Shown: piece after piece, positions 19,230-28,524 of the stretch
Numbering within the stretch: position 1 is the stretch's first letter
Layout: every line of letters begins with the position of its first letter
Assembly (NCBI RefSeq): GCF_002135435.1
Contig: NZ_NEGK01000011.1
Coordinates: forward strand, 62,001 to 126,000
Length of the DNA stretch: 64,000 nt
Source: Acinetobacter sp. ANC 3813
Lineage (GTDB): Bacteria; Pseudomonadota; Gammaproteobacteria; Pseudomonadales; Moraxellaceae
Reading direction: 5' to 3'
Notes under the pieces: generated by a model
Told to the model about the DNA's origin: nothing
Databases searched by the model: none
What the model saw: the letters and a program-made list of their open reading frames with translations, nothing else
Made by a program: the position numbers and the translations under genes

Positions 19230-20029
19230 GGCGTTGCCCCTTGAGGCATACTTCCATTCGCAGAACCATCTGAACTGCCGCCATTCGCTCCATTAGAAAC
19301 AGCCGTAGATTTTTCAAGAAAATCGGTATTTAACAGGCTAAACAGCCATTCATACTCTATATCATTTACTTTGAGCTTAACTTTCAGCCCGCGCGGAAGC
19401 CGCTGCTGTTCACTGGTTTGAGATAAATCTGCAGCTGGATCAGGCCAATTATTCAATTCATTTGGATTTAAGACCAAAATTTCAAATTGCTCAGTATTTT
19501 CCAGTAAAACACTGCTATCCGGCTGATCTGAACCCGTCTGATTTAAATTCTTATATTTATGCCGATATACTTTTTGCTCATCCGCACGAAATTCGTATTC
19601 AATCCGTTCATCTGGTGCTATGCCTTGATTTAATGGATCGGTTACACCAGTTTTACTAAAGCTTAAACGCCCATTTTGCAAAGACAAGGCTGTTTGAATA
19701 TTGCCGTTGATATTGGCTGTCAGCGGTACAATCTGCACCGTGTCCCGCAGAATTTGCTGATAAGCTTCCTGCAGCTGAGACAGGCGCGCCTCATGCATGG
19801 TATTGCGTTCTTTTACTTTAGAAATATAGTCAAAAACCTTCCAGCCCAAAGCAGACAATACTGCAAAAATTGCGATTGCCACCAAAAGCTCCACCAAAGT
19901 AAAGCCTTTAGCACCTATGTTTTGAGCAATGCTTGCACGTGCATTAATATCGCATCTCTTTGTAGAATGACCAGAGACAAAATACTGTTCAGAAGATTGA
20001 GTTTTATTATTGTTATTTTCTGGCTGCAT
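19226..20029 (-). CDS. gspJ: Type II secretion system minor pseudopilin GspJ
   Basis: The 267-residue protein carries the prepilin motif KG/FTLVELLVAIAIFAVLSAL with cleavage after Gly42. The leader is thus 42 residues, much longer than the usual 6-15, and is rich in Asn, Gln and Ser at its start. Mature GspJ interacts with GspI and GspK at the pseudopilus tip. The C-terminal half has the expected beta-sheet domain followed by a low-complexity Asn/Gly/Ser tail. A later start codon would shorten the leader, but no ATG lies between residue 2 and the motif. It overlaps gspI and gspK. Confidence 0.92.
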   Translation of the reverse strand: MQPENNNNKTQSSEQYFVSGHSTKRCDINARASIAQNIGAKGFTLVELLVAIAIFAVLSALGWKVFDYISKVKERNTMHEARLSQLQEAYQQILRDTVQIVPLTANINGNIQTALSLQNGRLSFSKTGVTDPLNQGIAPDERIEYEFRADEQKVYRHKYKNLNQTGSDQPDSSVLLENTEQFEILVLNPNELNNWPDPAADLSQTSEQQRLPRGLKVKLKVNDIEYEWLFSLLNTDFLEKSTAVSNGANGGSSDGSANGSMPQGATP

Positions 20030-20541
20030 TAAACTTTGGCCTTATGATTAAAGAACACCAGACTGGCAACACCCGATTCAACCTTATTGGTATCCGCATT
20101 CATTAAACTGACCTGCACATCTACACGCTGCACATTAGGACTGACCGTCGCCTGCGCAGATTTATCAATCTGCCACTGTTCGCCTTGCTGCGTCACTTGC
20201 TTAGATGATGTGCCTGAGATCCACTCCCGATTAATTTCCATATTTGCAATTTCATTCAGCGCGACAAACTGCGCTTTTGTTCTTAAAATTGCATTGGACG
20301 TCGCCTGCGTATATTGCATCGCGACATTAGTTAAAGCCATGGCTGCCGTTGCAAAAATCGCAAGCGCAACCATCACTTCTAATAAAGTAAAACCTGAGTG
20401 AGGATGAACAAGACAACGTCTTGTCCGAGCGCAAGATGATGAACTCTGTTCAGAATGCACACGGCTAAGTCGAGTAATACTCACCTTAAACGGCTTCATT
20501 ACACCAGACCCAGCGCTCTGCTTGAAATATCTAGATTTCAT
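20029..20541 (-). CDS. gspI: Type II secretion system minor pseudopilin GspI
   Basis: The 170-residue protein has the prepilin motif SG/FTLLEVMVALAIFATAAM with cleavage after Gly50 if the first ATG is used, or after 36 residues from the internal ATG at residue 15. Either leader is far longer than normal for GspI. The leader-coding DNA contains a short palindrome (20408-20424) and encodes a Ser/Arg/Cys-rich stretch. The mature part has the expected length of about 120 residues. The gene overlaps gspH by 11 bases. Confidence 0.92.
   Translation of the reverse strand: MKSRYFKQSAGSGVMKPFKVSITRLSRVHSEQSSSSCARTRRCLVHPHSGFTLLEVMVALAIFATAAMALTNVAMQYTQATSNAILRTKAQFVALNEIANMEINREWISGTSSKQVTQQGEQWQIDKSAQATVSPNVQRVDVQVSLMNADTNKVESGVASLVFFNHKAKV
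20408..20424. repeat. Short palindrome inside the gspI leader coding region
   Basis: ACAAGAC and GTCTTGT form a 7-bp inverted repeat around AAC. It lies in the part of gspI that encodes the unusually long prepilin leader, just upstream of the cleavage site. Confidence 0.5.
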
Positions 20542-21091
20542 TGATTTTACCTAGATGGTCAATTTCAATTTCATTTCCAACTGGGCGCTCTTCAAAATAG
20601 AACTGAATACGCACAGGTTTAACTTCACCATTGCCCAGCCAAATTAATTTTGGCGCATTTTGATTAAGCAATTCACTCTTATTGGCGTTGTCATAACGGC
20701 GCTCTAAAGACTGAACACTAAAAGTGACCTGCGCAGGCAAAGTTCTAAGCGGAAAATCTTTATAATTTTGCCAGCTTTTATTTTGATTATTGGTCGAGTT
20801 TAAAAAGCTTTCATTATTTTTATTTGGCAAATATTCGGAAACATCGTAACGAAAATCTGCAACATCGGTCGCACTTTGTACATTCAGCGCTAAAATTCTG
20901 GATTGATCATTGGCTCCGCGCAGAATTTTCTGCGCATCCATAATAAACACTTCACGCGCCTGCATGGCTTTACGCTGATCTGTCCCGCCAATGTTCATCA
21001 TGACCAATGAGGCCATAATGCCCATAATCACAATGACCACCATCAATTCGACTAAGGTGAAGCCCTGCATTGATGATGGCTTAAATGTCAT
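20531..21091 (-). CDS. gspH: Type II secretion system pseudopilin GspH
   Basis: The 186-residue protein has a short, normal prepilin leader with cleavage after Gly10 (SMQG/FTLVELMVVIVIMGIMAS) and Glu at +5 of the mature protein. It is the pseudopilin that links the major pseudopilus to the GspI-J-K tip. It starts the gspHIJK run, 12 bases downstream of a TetR family gene. The main secretion genes (gspC-G, gspL, gspM) are not in this window, in line with the scattered type II genes of Acinetobacter. Confidence 0.88.
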   Translation of the reverse strand: MTFKPSSMQGFTLVELMVVIVIMGIMASLVMMNIGGTDQRKAMQAREVFIMDAQKILRGANDQSRILALNVQSATDVADFRYDVSEYLPNKNNESFLNSTNNQNKSWQNYKDFPLRTLPAQVTFSVQSLERRYDNANKSELLNQNAPKLIWLGNGEVKPVRIQFYFEERPVGNEIEIDHLGKINEI

Positions 21092-21103
21092 AGCAAGCCT
21101 ATA

Positions 21104-21715
21104 TTAAGCAAATTGAGCAGCGCTGATCTGTTTTGGCAAAGCCAAAGCCTGATCAATATAAGCGACCCTTAAAGTATCTCGGGAACCTAAATAACGCTGA
21201 TAGAAGCTTGAGTTTAAAATGGCAGCAGCACCATGCGTCAGCGACCAGATAGACGCTAAATAATCACGCACAGACATCGCGCTGCCAATAGACTCTAAAT
21301 AGCTTTCAGTCATACGGATAATTAAACGCAGGCGCTGTTTGCGTACTTGATATAATTCGCTGAACAGCACCTGTATGCCGACACCCGTGGTCGCAAGACG
21401 CTCTTCAATTTGATGAAACAGTACCGTGCGCTCTGGATGATGCAAATGGTGAAGCATAAAAAACGCCAAGTGCTCTGGAAATTGCTTGTCTGTATCTTTA
21501 ATCATTTCCAACAGCATGCGTTCATTGCGGATGATGAGCAGCATATACAGCTCATCTTTACTCTGAAAATGCTTATACAGGGTCCCTTTAGCCAGATCCA
21601 GCTCAGCAGCCAGTGCATCCAGCGTCATGCCAGACTCACCATTTTCTAGAAGAAGCTGCTCTGCAACTTGAAAAATCAACGCTTCCCTTGCTCGAAACTG
21701 AGCCTGACGATCCAT
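21104..21715 (-). CDS. TetR/AcrR family transcriptional regulator
   Basis: The 203-residue protein has the TetR helix-turn-helix in residues about 8-55 (LLLENGESGMTLDALAAELD, then LAKGTLYKHFQSKDELY) and a helical ligand-binding C-terminal domain. I chose ATG at 21713-21715 because AGGG lies six bases upstream. A GTG six bases farther upstream is also open. It lies 12 bases before gspH on the same strand, so it may be co-transcribed with the pseudopilin genes. Its ligand and targets are unknown. Confidence 0.9.
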   Translation of the reverse strand: MDRQAQFRAREALIFQVAEQLLLENGESGMTLDALAAELDLAKGTLYKHFQSKDELYMLLIIRNERMLLEMIKDTDKQFPEHLAFFMLHHLHHPERTVLFHQIEERLATTGVGIQVLFSELYQVRKQRLRLIIRMTESYLESIGSAMSVRDYLASIWSLTHGAAAILNSSFYQRYLGSRDTLRVAYIDQALALPKQISAAQFA

Positions 21716-21759
21716 CTTCACCCTATACTCTCTTCTGCTCTTATATCAATTCAACTGCT

Positions 21760-22533
21760 TTACTTTAAATTGAGAAGGTTTTCAAAGTTTTGCTTTGTTA
21801 TTAAAGCCATCTCTTCTAGTGACTTATCATATACATCACTTAAGGCTTTGGCTACATAGGGAACATATTTAGGTTCATTAGACTTTCCTCTATAGGGCAT
21901 AGGCGCCAAGTATGGACTGTCTGTTTCAATCAATACACGGTCTAATGGAACCTGTTTTACCACATCACGCAAATCCTGCGCATTTTTAAAGGACACAATC
22001 CCTGAAAAAGAAATGTAGTAACCGCAGTCCAGTACCGCTTTTGCTGTTTCCCAGTCTTCGGTAAAACAATGCAAAATCCCGTGTGTTGATTTTTCTGCAC
22101 GAATAATATCAACCGTATCATGCTTGGCTGAACGGGTATGCACAACAACAGGTTTTTTGACTGCCTGCGACGCATGAATATGGCGTGCAAAACATTCTTT
22201 TTGTTCTGAAATAAAATCTGTGCTGTGATAGTAATCTAAGCCTGTTTCGCCCAGTGCCCAGACTTTTTCTGGCTGTGCCAGCTCAATCAAATAATCCGTT
22301 GTAGCACGCTGCATTGTGGCAACATCTTCACAAGGATGCACACCCACGGTATAGCCTACATCTGCATGGCGGGCTGCAATTTCAGATAATGCAATATGAT
22401 CATCCAAATCTACAGAGATACTCATAAAGCGGGACACCCCAGCTTCACGGGCCTGCGCCAATGCTTGATCCAAATCGCCGCCATAGGGTGCAAGATCAAG
22501 CAGGGTTAAATGACAATGAGTATCTGTGAACAC
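21760..22533 (-). CDS. TatD family metal-dependent hydrolase (YcfH-like)
   Basis: The 257-residue TIM-barrel hydrolase has the metal-binding motif DTHCHL at residues 4-9 and the TatD family segments GETGLDYYH near residue 98, VVHTRSA near residue 132, HCFTEDW near residue 154 and ETDSPYLAP near residue 204. TatD proteins are metal-dependent 3'-5' exonucleases or D-aminoacyl-tRNA-type hydrolases. The gene starts with GTG at 22531-22533. It forms the tatD end of a holB-pilZ-tatD cluster that is widely conserved in gammaproteobacteria. Confidence 0.92.
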   Translation of the reverse strand: MFTDTHCHLTLLDLAPYGGDLDQALAQAREAGVSRFMSISVDLDDHIALSEIAARHADVGYTVGVHPCEDVATMQRATTDYLIELAQPEKVWALGETGLDYYHSTDFISEQKECFARHIHASQAVKKPVVVHTRSAKHDTVDIIRAEKSTHGILHCFTEDWETAKAVLDCGYYISFSGIVSFKNAQDLRDVVKQVPLDRVLIETDSPYLAPMPYRGKSNEPKYVPYVAKALSDVYDKSLEEMALITKQNFENLLNLK

Positions 22534-22564
22534 AATAAGTACCTATGTTGAGTAAGGTGTAACT

Positions 22565-22906
22565 CTACATAGTGTAACTTCTGCGGCCCTCAGTTTTAAG
22601 CCCCGTAAGTATACGTTCTGCTTCTGTTTTGAAATAAACGCCTTTTTCTCCAGCAAGCTGAATACCAAAACCCTGCGGCTTAATGCCATTTTGCTTTTGT
22701 GAAATCCAAATCACTTTACCTGTTAGTGGAACTTTTTGAGACTGATCCGGCAGAGTGGCTAAAATAAAGACTTCCTCACCCATTTTAACAGCCTGCTTAG
22801 ATGGGACAAAAAGCCCGCCGCCTACCACATAAGGCATATAGCTGGCATATAGTGTTTCTTGATCAGGAATATTAGCCTGAATAATTCCGCCCATACGTGG
22901 CTGCAT
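22565..22906 (-). CDS. pilZ: PilZ domain protein
   Basis: The 113-residue protein matches the small PilZ of type IV pilus biogenesis rather than c-di-GMP-binding PilZ proteins. It has YASYMPYVVGGGLFVPSKQA near residues 20-40 and GKVIWISQKQN near residue 63. It lacks the RxxxR and D/NxSxxG motifs needed to bind c-di-GMP. PilZ acts with FimX and the assembly ATPase PilB. I chose the ATG at 22904-22906, six bases after AGGGGA; an ATG two codons upstream sits too close to that site. It is flanked by holB (12 bases upstream) and tatD. Confidence 0.88.
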   Translation of the reverse strand: MQPRMGGIIQANIPDQETLYASYMPYVVGGGLFVPSKQAVKMGEEVFILATLPDQSQKVPLTGKVIWISQKQNGIKPQGFGIQLAGEKGVYFKTEAERILTGLKTEGRRSYTM

Positions 22907-22918
22907 TGTCATTCCCCT

Positions 22919-23902
22919 TTAAATATTCATCAATTTAATGCACAGCTGATCCAGCACTAAGTTAGTTTGTACGTTTTGTTCGATAAACTTTTTGGATTGC
23001 TGCAGCTCTGCGTAAATACCAAATAATGATTCTAAATCATACTGATCCGGCAGATCATAAAGACTTAAATCAATATTTTTAATGGCTTGATTTAGCTTGA
23101 CACAAATCAAATCAGACAACAAGTATTCAAACATTTGACTAAAATCACTAAAACTCAGCGCTTTATTCCACTTGGTCGCAATCGCCATGGGCATATTCTT
23201 TTGCTTAACCAATTTCAGCCAATCATTGATAAAATCCTGACGTAAATTCAACCATTCCTTTTGCGCCAGCTCAACAGCTTGCAGCGGCATATGATTTGAT
23301 AAATTCATCAGCAGCTGCTGCATCCGCAAATCACTGTCAGGCAGATGTTCATGCATATAGGTTTCTGCTTGATTGGCGCTGATACGGTCTAACGCGAAAT
23401 GCTGCAGACGGCTGCGAATGGTGGCTGGCAGTTTTAGATAATGATCCGCCAGCAGAATGATCACAATGCGGTCACCCGGTTCTTCCAGTGTCTTAAGCAG
23501 TGCATTTGCAGAAGCGGTATTAAGCGCTTCTGCTGGTTCAATAACAACAACACGCCAGCCGTCTACCGTTTGCTGCACAAATGGCTGCAGCTCTCGGATT
23601 TTTTCAATTTTAATTTTGGCATTTTGCTTTTTATTGTCATCATCTGTACTGATATGCACATAATTTGGATGCGTATCCGCCTTCAGCCACATGCAGCTGC
23701 CGCAAACACCGCAAGGCTGGTTTTTTTCATGACGGTTCTGACACATTATCCATGCCAAAAACTGTTGGGCAAATGCATGCTTGCCACAGCCTTTTTTGCC
23801 ATAAAACAGCAAACCATGGCCCAGCTTAGGAAACCGCCCTGTGAGTGTATCCCAGACGTTTTGCTGCCAAGGATATACCTGCGCCTGCACTTCATTTGAC
23901 AT
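22919..23902 (-). CDS. holB: DNA polymerase III subunit delta'
   Basis: The 327-residue clamp-loader subunit has the AAA+ fold with a P-loop-like GKKGCGKHAFAQQF near residues 35-48 and the zinc module CGVCGSCMWLKADTHPN near residues 63-80. A sensor region with KTLEEPGDR follows near residue 139. Delta' completes the clamp-loader ring that places the sliding clamp on DNA. The gene is followed at 12 bases by pilZ and preceded at 12 bases by kdsB, which suggests one transcription unit. Confidence 0.93.
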   Translation of the reverse strand: MSNEVQAQVYPWQQNVWDTLTGRFPKLGHGLLFYGKKGCGKHAFAQQFLAWIMCQNRHEKNQPCGVCGSCMWLKADTHPNYVHISTDDDNKKQNAKIKIEKIRELQPFVQQTVDGWRVVVIEPAEALNTASANALLKTLEEPGDRIVIILLADHYLKLPATIRSRLQHFALDRISANQAETYMHEHLPDSDLRMQQLLMNLSNHMPLQAVELAQKEWLNLRQDFINDWLKLVKQKNMPMAIATKWNKALSFSDFSQMFEYLLSDLICVKLNQAIKNIDLSLYDLPDQYDLESLFGIYAELQQSKKFIEQNVQTNLVLDQLCIKLMNI

Positions 23903-23914
23903 GGATGCCGTCCT

Positions 23915-24676
23915 TTATTCGAAGCAAGAAACGTCCATTTGATTTAAACGGTCTAAATCCGCCTGTGTGTCCACACCTGGCGGCAAGTTCGCTTCCGCCA
24001 CTGCAATGGCAATACGATGGCCATTTTCAAGCACACGCAGCTGTTCCAGACTTTCTAATTTTTCCAGTACGCCCATATCCCAAGTGACATATTCCTGCAG
24101 CAGCTTCACACGGTAAGCGTAAAGACCTAAATGACGGAAGGACTGATCATGCAGTTTTGGTTCCGCAAGCTTAGCGCCATCACGGTCATAAGGAATCGTT
24201 GCACGGCTGAAGTACAGCGCCTGATTGTGCTTAGACATAACCACTTTTACGATACTGTCGCGCTGAAACTCATCTAAACTATGAATAGGCTCACAAAGCG
24301 TAGACATAGATGATGCAGGCTGATCTTCTAAAAGCTGTGCCACTTGTTTTACCAATAGTGCAGGCAACAAAGGCTCATCGCCCTGTACATTGACAATAAT
24401 ATCGTCTGCATTCCAGCCTTTAATACGAGCAACTTCACTTAAGCGGTCTGTGCCAGATGGATGATCTGCAGAGGTCAGGACTACATCAACACCTTCCGCA
24501 CGGCAGACGTCTCCAATACGCTCATCATCTGTCGCAACACACAAATCATCAAAGCCTTGCACTTTTTTAGCTTGGTCAACAACGCGCAAAATCATTGGGC
24601 GGCCATGAATTTCCAGCAAGGGCTTGCCCGGCAAACGTGAACTGGAAAAACGTGCTGGAATAACAATATGTTTCAT
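23915..24676 (-). CDS. kdsB: 3-deoxy-manno-octulosonate cytidylyltransferase
   Basis: The 253-residue enzyme activates Kdo to CMP-Kdo for lipopolysaccharide inner-core synthesis. The nucleotide-binding signature [15 protein letters not shown] is at residues 5-19, and the family segments [18 protein letters not shown] and the CMP-Kdo region RHLGLYAYR follow. ATG at 24674-24676 shares one base with the lpxK stop (TGATG), so the two genes are coupled. A TTG one codon upstream is unlikely to be used. Confidence 0.96.
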   Translation of the reverse strand: MKHIVIPARFSSSRLPGKPLLEIHGRPMILRVVDQAKKVQGFDDLCVATDDERIGDVCRAEGVDVVLTSADHPSGTDRLSEVARIKGWNADDIIVNVQGDEPLLPALLVKQVAQLLEDQPASSMSTLCEPIHSLDEFQRDSIVKVVMSKHNQALYFSRATIPYDRDGAKLAEPKLHDQSFRHLGLYAYRVKLLQEYVTWDMGVLEKLESLEQLRVLENGHRIAIAVAEANLPPGVDTQADLDRLNQMDVSCFE

Positions 24677-25692
24677 CAATTTATGCCTTCATCTAATGGA
24701 ATACCCAATTGCTTCAGCTGCTGGTGCAATGTTTCATAACATGCCTCTGAAAGTACAGCATCGACTGGCACCACCCAAATTTCACGCTGAAAATCTGGAT
24801 TTTGCTTGAGCAGCGGTAAAATTTTCACCGCATCCTTTTCTGTGGTAATGATTGGATTTGCATCTTCAAACTGCAAATCCGTAATTTCATATTCATAATG
24901 ATCTGGAAATTCATGACACTGGAACTGATGAATTCCCATTTTTTCTAAGGTATTGTAAAAGCGCTGCGGAAAACCAATGCCCGCCACTGCATAAAAATCC
25001 ACATCGGGATCAAATACTTTAACCAAATCTTCATTCAGCAAGTAAGGTGCAGCCTCTGCCAAATGCATATTCAGCGGCATATGAGGATGTGCAGCATGTT
25101 CAATCACCGTACCGCTTTTCAGACGCGCTTTAGGTTCCCGTAAATAACCCTCTGGCAGCACTTTTTCATTGCCTAAGCCGCGGTTATTGTCCAAAACAAT
25201 CCATTCCAGCTGCCGTTCAAGCGCCCAATGCTGCAGGCCGTCATCACAAATGATCAAATCCAGAACATGCTTCGACAGCAAAAGCTCTATACTTTTTTGA
25301 CGGTTCGGCCCCACAGCCATGGGCACACCGGTAGACTGCACAATCAGCACAGGCTCATCACCCGCCGTTTCAGCTTCAACATCTAGCCCGACATAAGCTG
25401 GAAATGGCCCTTTACCGCCATAACCTCGGCTAATGACGCCAATACGCACCTGCTTAGCCTGCAGATATTTAACCAAATGAATCAACAGCGGTGTTTTTCC
25501 GCTGCCGCCAACAGTGATATTGCCAATCACCATAACCGGTACAGGCGCTTTATAGCTTTGCTTTAAGCCTGCCTTATACAAACCTTTGTTCAGCAAAAAA
25601 CCGCCACGATACAGCCATGATAGCGGCCGAAGCACAATGAGCCACTTCGCTTGGCTATTCCAAGCATCCTGAATCATTTGTGCAGCTGACAT
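24676..25692 (-). CDS. lpxK: Tetraacyldisaccharide 4'-kinase
   Basis: This 338-residue inner-membrane-associated kinase phosphorylates the 4' position of lipid A disaccharide. The P-loop [12 protein letters not shown] is at residues 57-68, preceded by a hydrophobic N-terminal helix ([19 protein letters not shown]). The [11 protein letters not shown] and [15 protein letters not shown] segments are typical. It is 3 bases from msbA and overlaps kdsB, forming an envelope-biogenesis operon exbB-exbD-msbA-lpxK-kdsB. Confidence 0.95.
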   Translation of the reverse strand: MSAAQMIQDAWNSQAKWLIVLRPLSWLYRGGFLLNKGLYKAGLKQSYKAPVPVMVIGNITVGGSGKTPLLIHLVKYLQAKQVRIGVISRGYGGKGPFPAYVGLDVEAETAGDEPVLIVQSTGVPMAVGPNRQKSIELLLSKHVLDLIICDDGLQHWALERQLEWIVLDNNRGLGNEKVLPEGYLREPKARLKSGTVIEHAAHPHMPLNMHLAEAAPYLLNEDLVKVFDPDVDFYAVAGIGFPQRFYNTLEKMGIHQFQCHEFPDHYEYEITDLQFEDANPIITTEKDAVKILPLLKQNPDFQREIWVVPVDAVLSEACYETLHQQLKQLGIPLDEGIN

Positions 25693-25695
25693 GGA

Positions 25696-27420
25696 TTACT
25701 CCTCGAAATTACGCTGATGCAATTGGAAATATGCACCGCGTTTTTCAATAAGCTCGGCATGTGAGCCTTGCTCAACTATTTGACCTTTATCCATCACCAC
25801 AATACGGTCTGCATTTTCAATGGTCGATAATCGATGCGCAATCACAATTGTTGTGCGATTACGCATGGCCGCATCAAAGGCCTGCTGAATAAAGTATTCA
25901 GATTCATTGTCCAGCGCACTGGTTGCTTCATCCAAAATTAAAATTGGCGCATCTTTTAAAATCGCACGCGCAATCGCAAGACGCTGACGCTGGCCGCCTG
26001 AGAGATTCAGACCTTGCGCACCCAAAGGCGTATCATAGCCTTGCGGCAAACGCATAATAAAATCATGCGCATACGCGGCTTTAGCGGCGGCGATGATTTG
26101 CTCATCTGTGGCATTTTCCAGCTGGCCGTAAGCAATATTTTCCCGTACTGTACGGTTAAATAATACAACCTGCTGATTCACCATTGAAATTTGCTGACGC
26201 AGGTTATTGATTTCAATATCCTGAATATCAATATTGTCCAGCTTCAAATGTCCGGAGCTGATTTCCTGATAGCGCAGCAGCAAATTCACTAGAGAGGTTT
26301 TACCCGCGCCGGAACGCCCGACCAAAGCGACTGTTTCGCCAGATTTCACTGAGAGATTAAAATCTTGCAGCGCCTGATAGCCATCTGAATACACAAGCCC
26401 GACATCTTTAAATTCGACATCACCTTTGAGTGCAGGCGTTAAAGTTCCCGTATTTTTCTCTTCTGGCATATCCAGCAATTCAAATACAGAATAAGCCGCT
26501 GCCATGCCGCGCTGAATTTTCTCATTCACATCAGTCAGCGCTTTGATTGGCTTGCTGAGCATGCCTGCCGCTGTAATATAAGCAACAAACTGTCCAGCAG
26601 AAGTGTCCTGCATAATTTCTGGACGCAGCGCAATATACATCACAATAGCCAACGGAATAGACATGATCAGCTGCACAATTGGACTGTTCAGCTGCTGCAC
26701 CACCACCATTTTCATGCCGCGGCGCAGGTTTTCCATTGAGCTGTTATAAAAGCGTTTTTGTTCGTAATCTTGACCAGAGAAACCTTTCACTACAACATTG
26801 CCGTTAACGGTTTCCTGCACCACATGGTTGACATCACCCATGGTATCCTGCACTTGGCTGGAAAGCTTGCGCATGCGTTTTGACGCTTTGCGGATCAGCA
26901 AGCCAATGATTGGCGCAAATATAATGATGATCAGGGTCAAGCGCCAGTTGCTGTAAACCAGATAACCGATCAGCGCTAACGTAATTAAACCCTGCTGTAC
27001 AATGGTACGCAGTGATTCCGTCGACGCTGCCGTCAGTTGCTCGACGTTATACATAATTTTGGCGGTTATATGTCCGCTGGAATTATCTAAATAATACTGA
27101 GAAGGCAAACGCATAAGTTTTGCGAAAACTTCTTGGCGGATATTAAAAATTAAATTTCGAGAAATAACCGCTGTAAAATATCCTCCCATGAACGTACCGA
27201 GTCCACGGAAGAACATTAATAGAATCACAAGGATAGGAAATAGCGATGTAAAACCCTGGTCACCGTGCTGAATTGCATTAATAATCTTTTCAAGCAATTT
27301 GGCTACAGAAACTTCCGTCGCCGCATTAATCGTAAAACCAATGACGACCAATATTGCCAAAGGCCAAAAAGGTTTTAAATAACTTAACAGGCGCAGATAA
27401 ACTTTTACATCGTGCTTCAC
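25696..27420 (-). CDS. msbA: Lipid A export ABC transporter MsbA
   Basis: This 574-residue half-transporter has six transmembrane helices (residues about 20-315) and a C-terminal ATPase domain. Seen are Walker A GRSGAGKT near residue 368, the signature LSGGQRQRLAIARA near residue 470 and Walker B ILILDEATSALD near residue 493. It flips lipid A-core across the inner membrane. The start codon is GTG at 27418-27420, sharing a base with the exbD stop, and GAGG lies upstream at a normal distance. The location before lpxK is conserved. Confidence 0.94.
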   Translation of the reverse strand: MKHDVKVYLRLLSYLKPFWPLAILVVIGFTINAATEVSVAKLLEKIINAIQHGDQGFTSLFPILVILLMFFRGLGTFMGGYFTAVISRNLIFNIRQEVFAKLMRLPSQYYLDNSSGHITAKIMYNVEQLTAASTESLRTIVQQGLITLALIGYLVYSNWRLTLIIIIFAPIIGLLIRKASKRMRKLSSQVQDTMGDVNHVVQETVNGNVVVKGFSGQDYEQKRFYNSSMENLRRGMKMVVVQQLNSPIVQLIMSIPLAIVMYIALRPEIMQDTSAGQFVAYITAAGMLSKPIKALTDVNEKIQRGMAAAYSVFELLDMPEEKNTGTLTPALKGDVEFKDVGLVYSDGYQALQDFNLSVKSGETVALVGRSGAGKTSLVNLLLRYQEISSGHLKLDNIDIQDIEINNLRQQISMVNQQVVLFNRTVRENIAYGQLENATDEQIIAAAKAAYAHDFIMRLPQGYDTPLGAQGLNLSGGQRQRLAIARAILKDAPILILDEATSALDNESEYFIQQAFDAAMRNRTTIVIAHRLSTIENADRIVVMDKGQIVEQGSHAELIEKRGAYFQLHQRNFEE

Positions 27421-27842
27421 TAATAACCTCGGGACGGTACTTTCGTACTGATATTTACATTCACAAAGCCTAATTGGCCTGCTACATCCATCACTCGAAT
27501 AACATCCTGATGGGTTGCTTTCGCATCAGCGGCAATAATAAACATTAAATCACGGCGATCATTCGCAATCTGTTTAATTGCCGTATTTAAATCAGATGCC
27601 TCTTTACTCGACAGCGACTGACCATTCACAGAGTAATGCCCAGTTGAATCTACAACAACCTCAATTTTATGATCGAATTGCTTAGGCGGTACACCCTGCG
27701 CGTCTGGTAAAGTCAGATTCATTCGGCTCATTTGGCTAAAGGTGGTTGAAAGAAGTAAAAATACCAAGATAAACAATAAGCAGTCGATCATTGGCGTTAA
27801 GTTAATATGAATATCTTCAACTTGCCTGCGCTTAAATTTCAT
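27420..27842 (-). CDS. exbD: ExbD/TolR family biopolymer transport protein
   Basis: The 140-residue protein has a short cytoplasmic start, one transmembrane helix with the conserved membrane Asp (LTPMIDCLLFILVFLLLSTT, residues 15-34) and a periplasmic domain, as in ExbD/TolR. With ExbB it forms a proton-driven motor that energises outer-membrane transport through TonB. It lies directly downstream of exbB and upstream of msbA. This is a chromosomal copy in the exbB-exbD-lpxK-kdsB neighbourhood known from pseudomonads. Confidence 0.9.
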   Translation of the reverse strand: MKFKRRQVEDIHINLTPMIDCLLFILVFLLLSTTFSQMSRMNLTLPDAQGVPPKQFDHKIEVVVDSTGHYSVNGQSLSSKEASDLNTAIKQIANDRRDLMFIIAADAKATHQDVIRVMDVAGQLGFVNVNISTKVPSRGY

Positions 27843-27851
27843 TCGACTGTC

Positions 27852-28493
27852 TCAGCTTGCTTTTTGCAAATCTTCTGAATCTACATCCGTTTTGCTTCGA
27901 TAAAAAAGCGATGCATGAAACAGTGTCGCCTGCTGCTCAAGTTCTGCAACATATTCCTGCACTAGGCGCTGGAAATAACGGTGCGCAAACAATGCAGGAA
28001 TAGCAATAAACATACCTGCTGCAGTCGTAATCAGCGCCTTCGAAATACCCGGCATCATCAATACTGGATCACTATTGGTGCCAATATCAATCATCAAGAA
28101 TGACTCGATAATACCAATGACCGTACCCAATAAACCCAACAGCGGCGCAACAGCACTGAGCGTCCCGAGGAAATTGATATTTTTTTCTAAATAACCAATT
28201 TCTTGAGATGCTGTAACTTCCATCTGCGCCAAAGCAAACTTTTCAGTTTTGTTTTTGTTGCGGTTACCTGCAGCAAAAATACGGCCCAAAGTACTGCGCT
28301 GCAAGTTTTGATCTTGCTTCAGCTCTTGAACTGCCTGCTCTGCTGTTTGATCTTGACTCATCAGCAAAGCTGTTGGCAGCACCATAGATTTCTTTAAGCG
28401 GATAAAACGCTCAATTGAAATAGCAATGGTAAAAATTGAACATAAAACCAGCGGCAGCATTAACCATCCGCCAGCTTTGACTAATTCCCACAT
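27852..28493 (-). CDS. exbB: ExbB/TolQ/MotA family proton channel protein
   Basis: The 213-residue protein has the three-helix layout of ExbB/TolQ: an N-terminal helix (residues 8-28), and the conserved pair of helices around NFLGTLSAVAPLLGLLGTVIG (near 104-124) and PGISKALITTAAGMFIAIPA (near 147-167). It forms the pore with ExbD. The unit appears to begin here, as 31 bases separate it from parB. The membrane motor next to msbA-lpxK-kdsB suggests an envelope role, but TonB is not encoded nearby. Confidence 0.9.
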   Translation of the reverse strand: MWELVKAGGWLMLPLVLCSIFTIAISIERFIRLKKSMVLPTALLMSQDQTAEQAVQELKQDQNLQRSTLGRIFAAGNRNKNKTEKFALAQMEVTASQEIGYLEKNINFLGTLSAVAPLLGLLGTVIGIIESFLMIDIGTNSDPVLMMPGISKALITTAAGMFIAIPALFAHRYFQRLVQEYVAELEQQATLFHASLFYRSKTDVDSEDLQKAS

Positions 28494-28524
28494 TTGATTT
28501 TCCCCAATAAATCGAATTATAAAA

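Noticed and set aside
19930..19945. GCACGTGC palindrome in gspJ as a parS-like site
   Set aside because: It matches only the central CACGTG of parS; the flanking bases do not fit.
23441..23899. 152-codon frame antisense to holB
   Set aside because: It lies entirely within the conserved holB frame and has no homologous features of its own.
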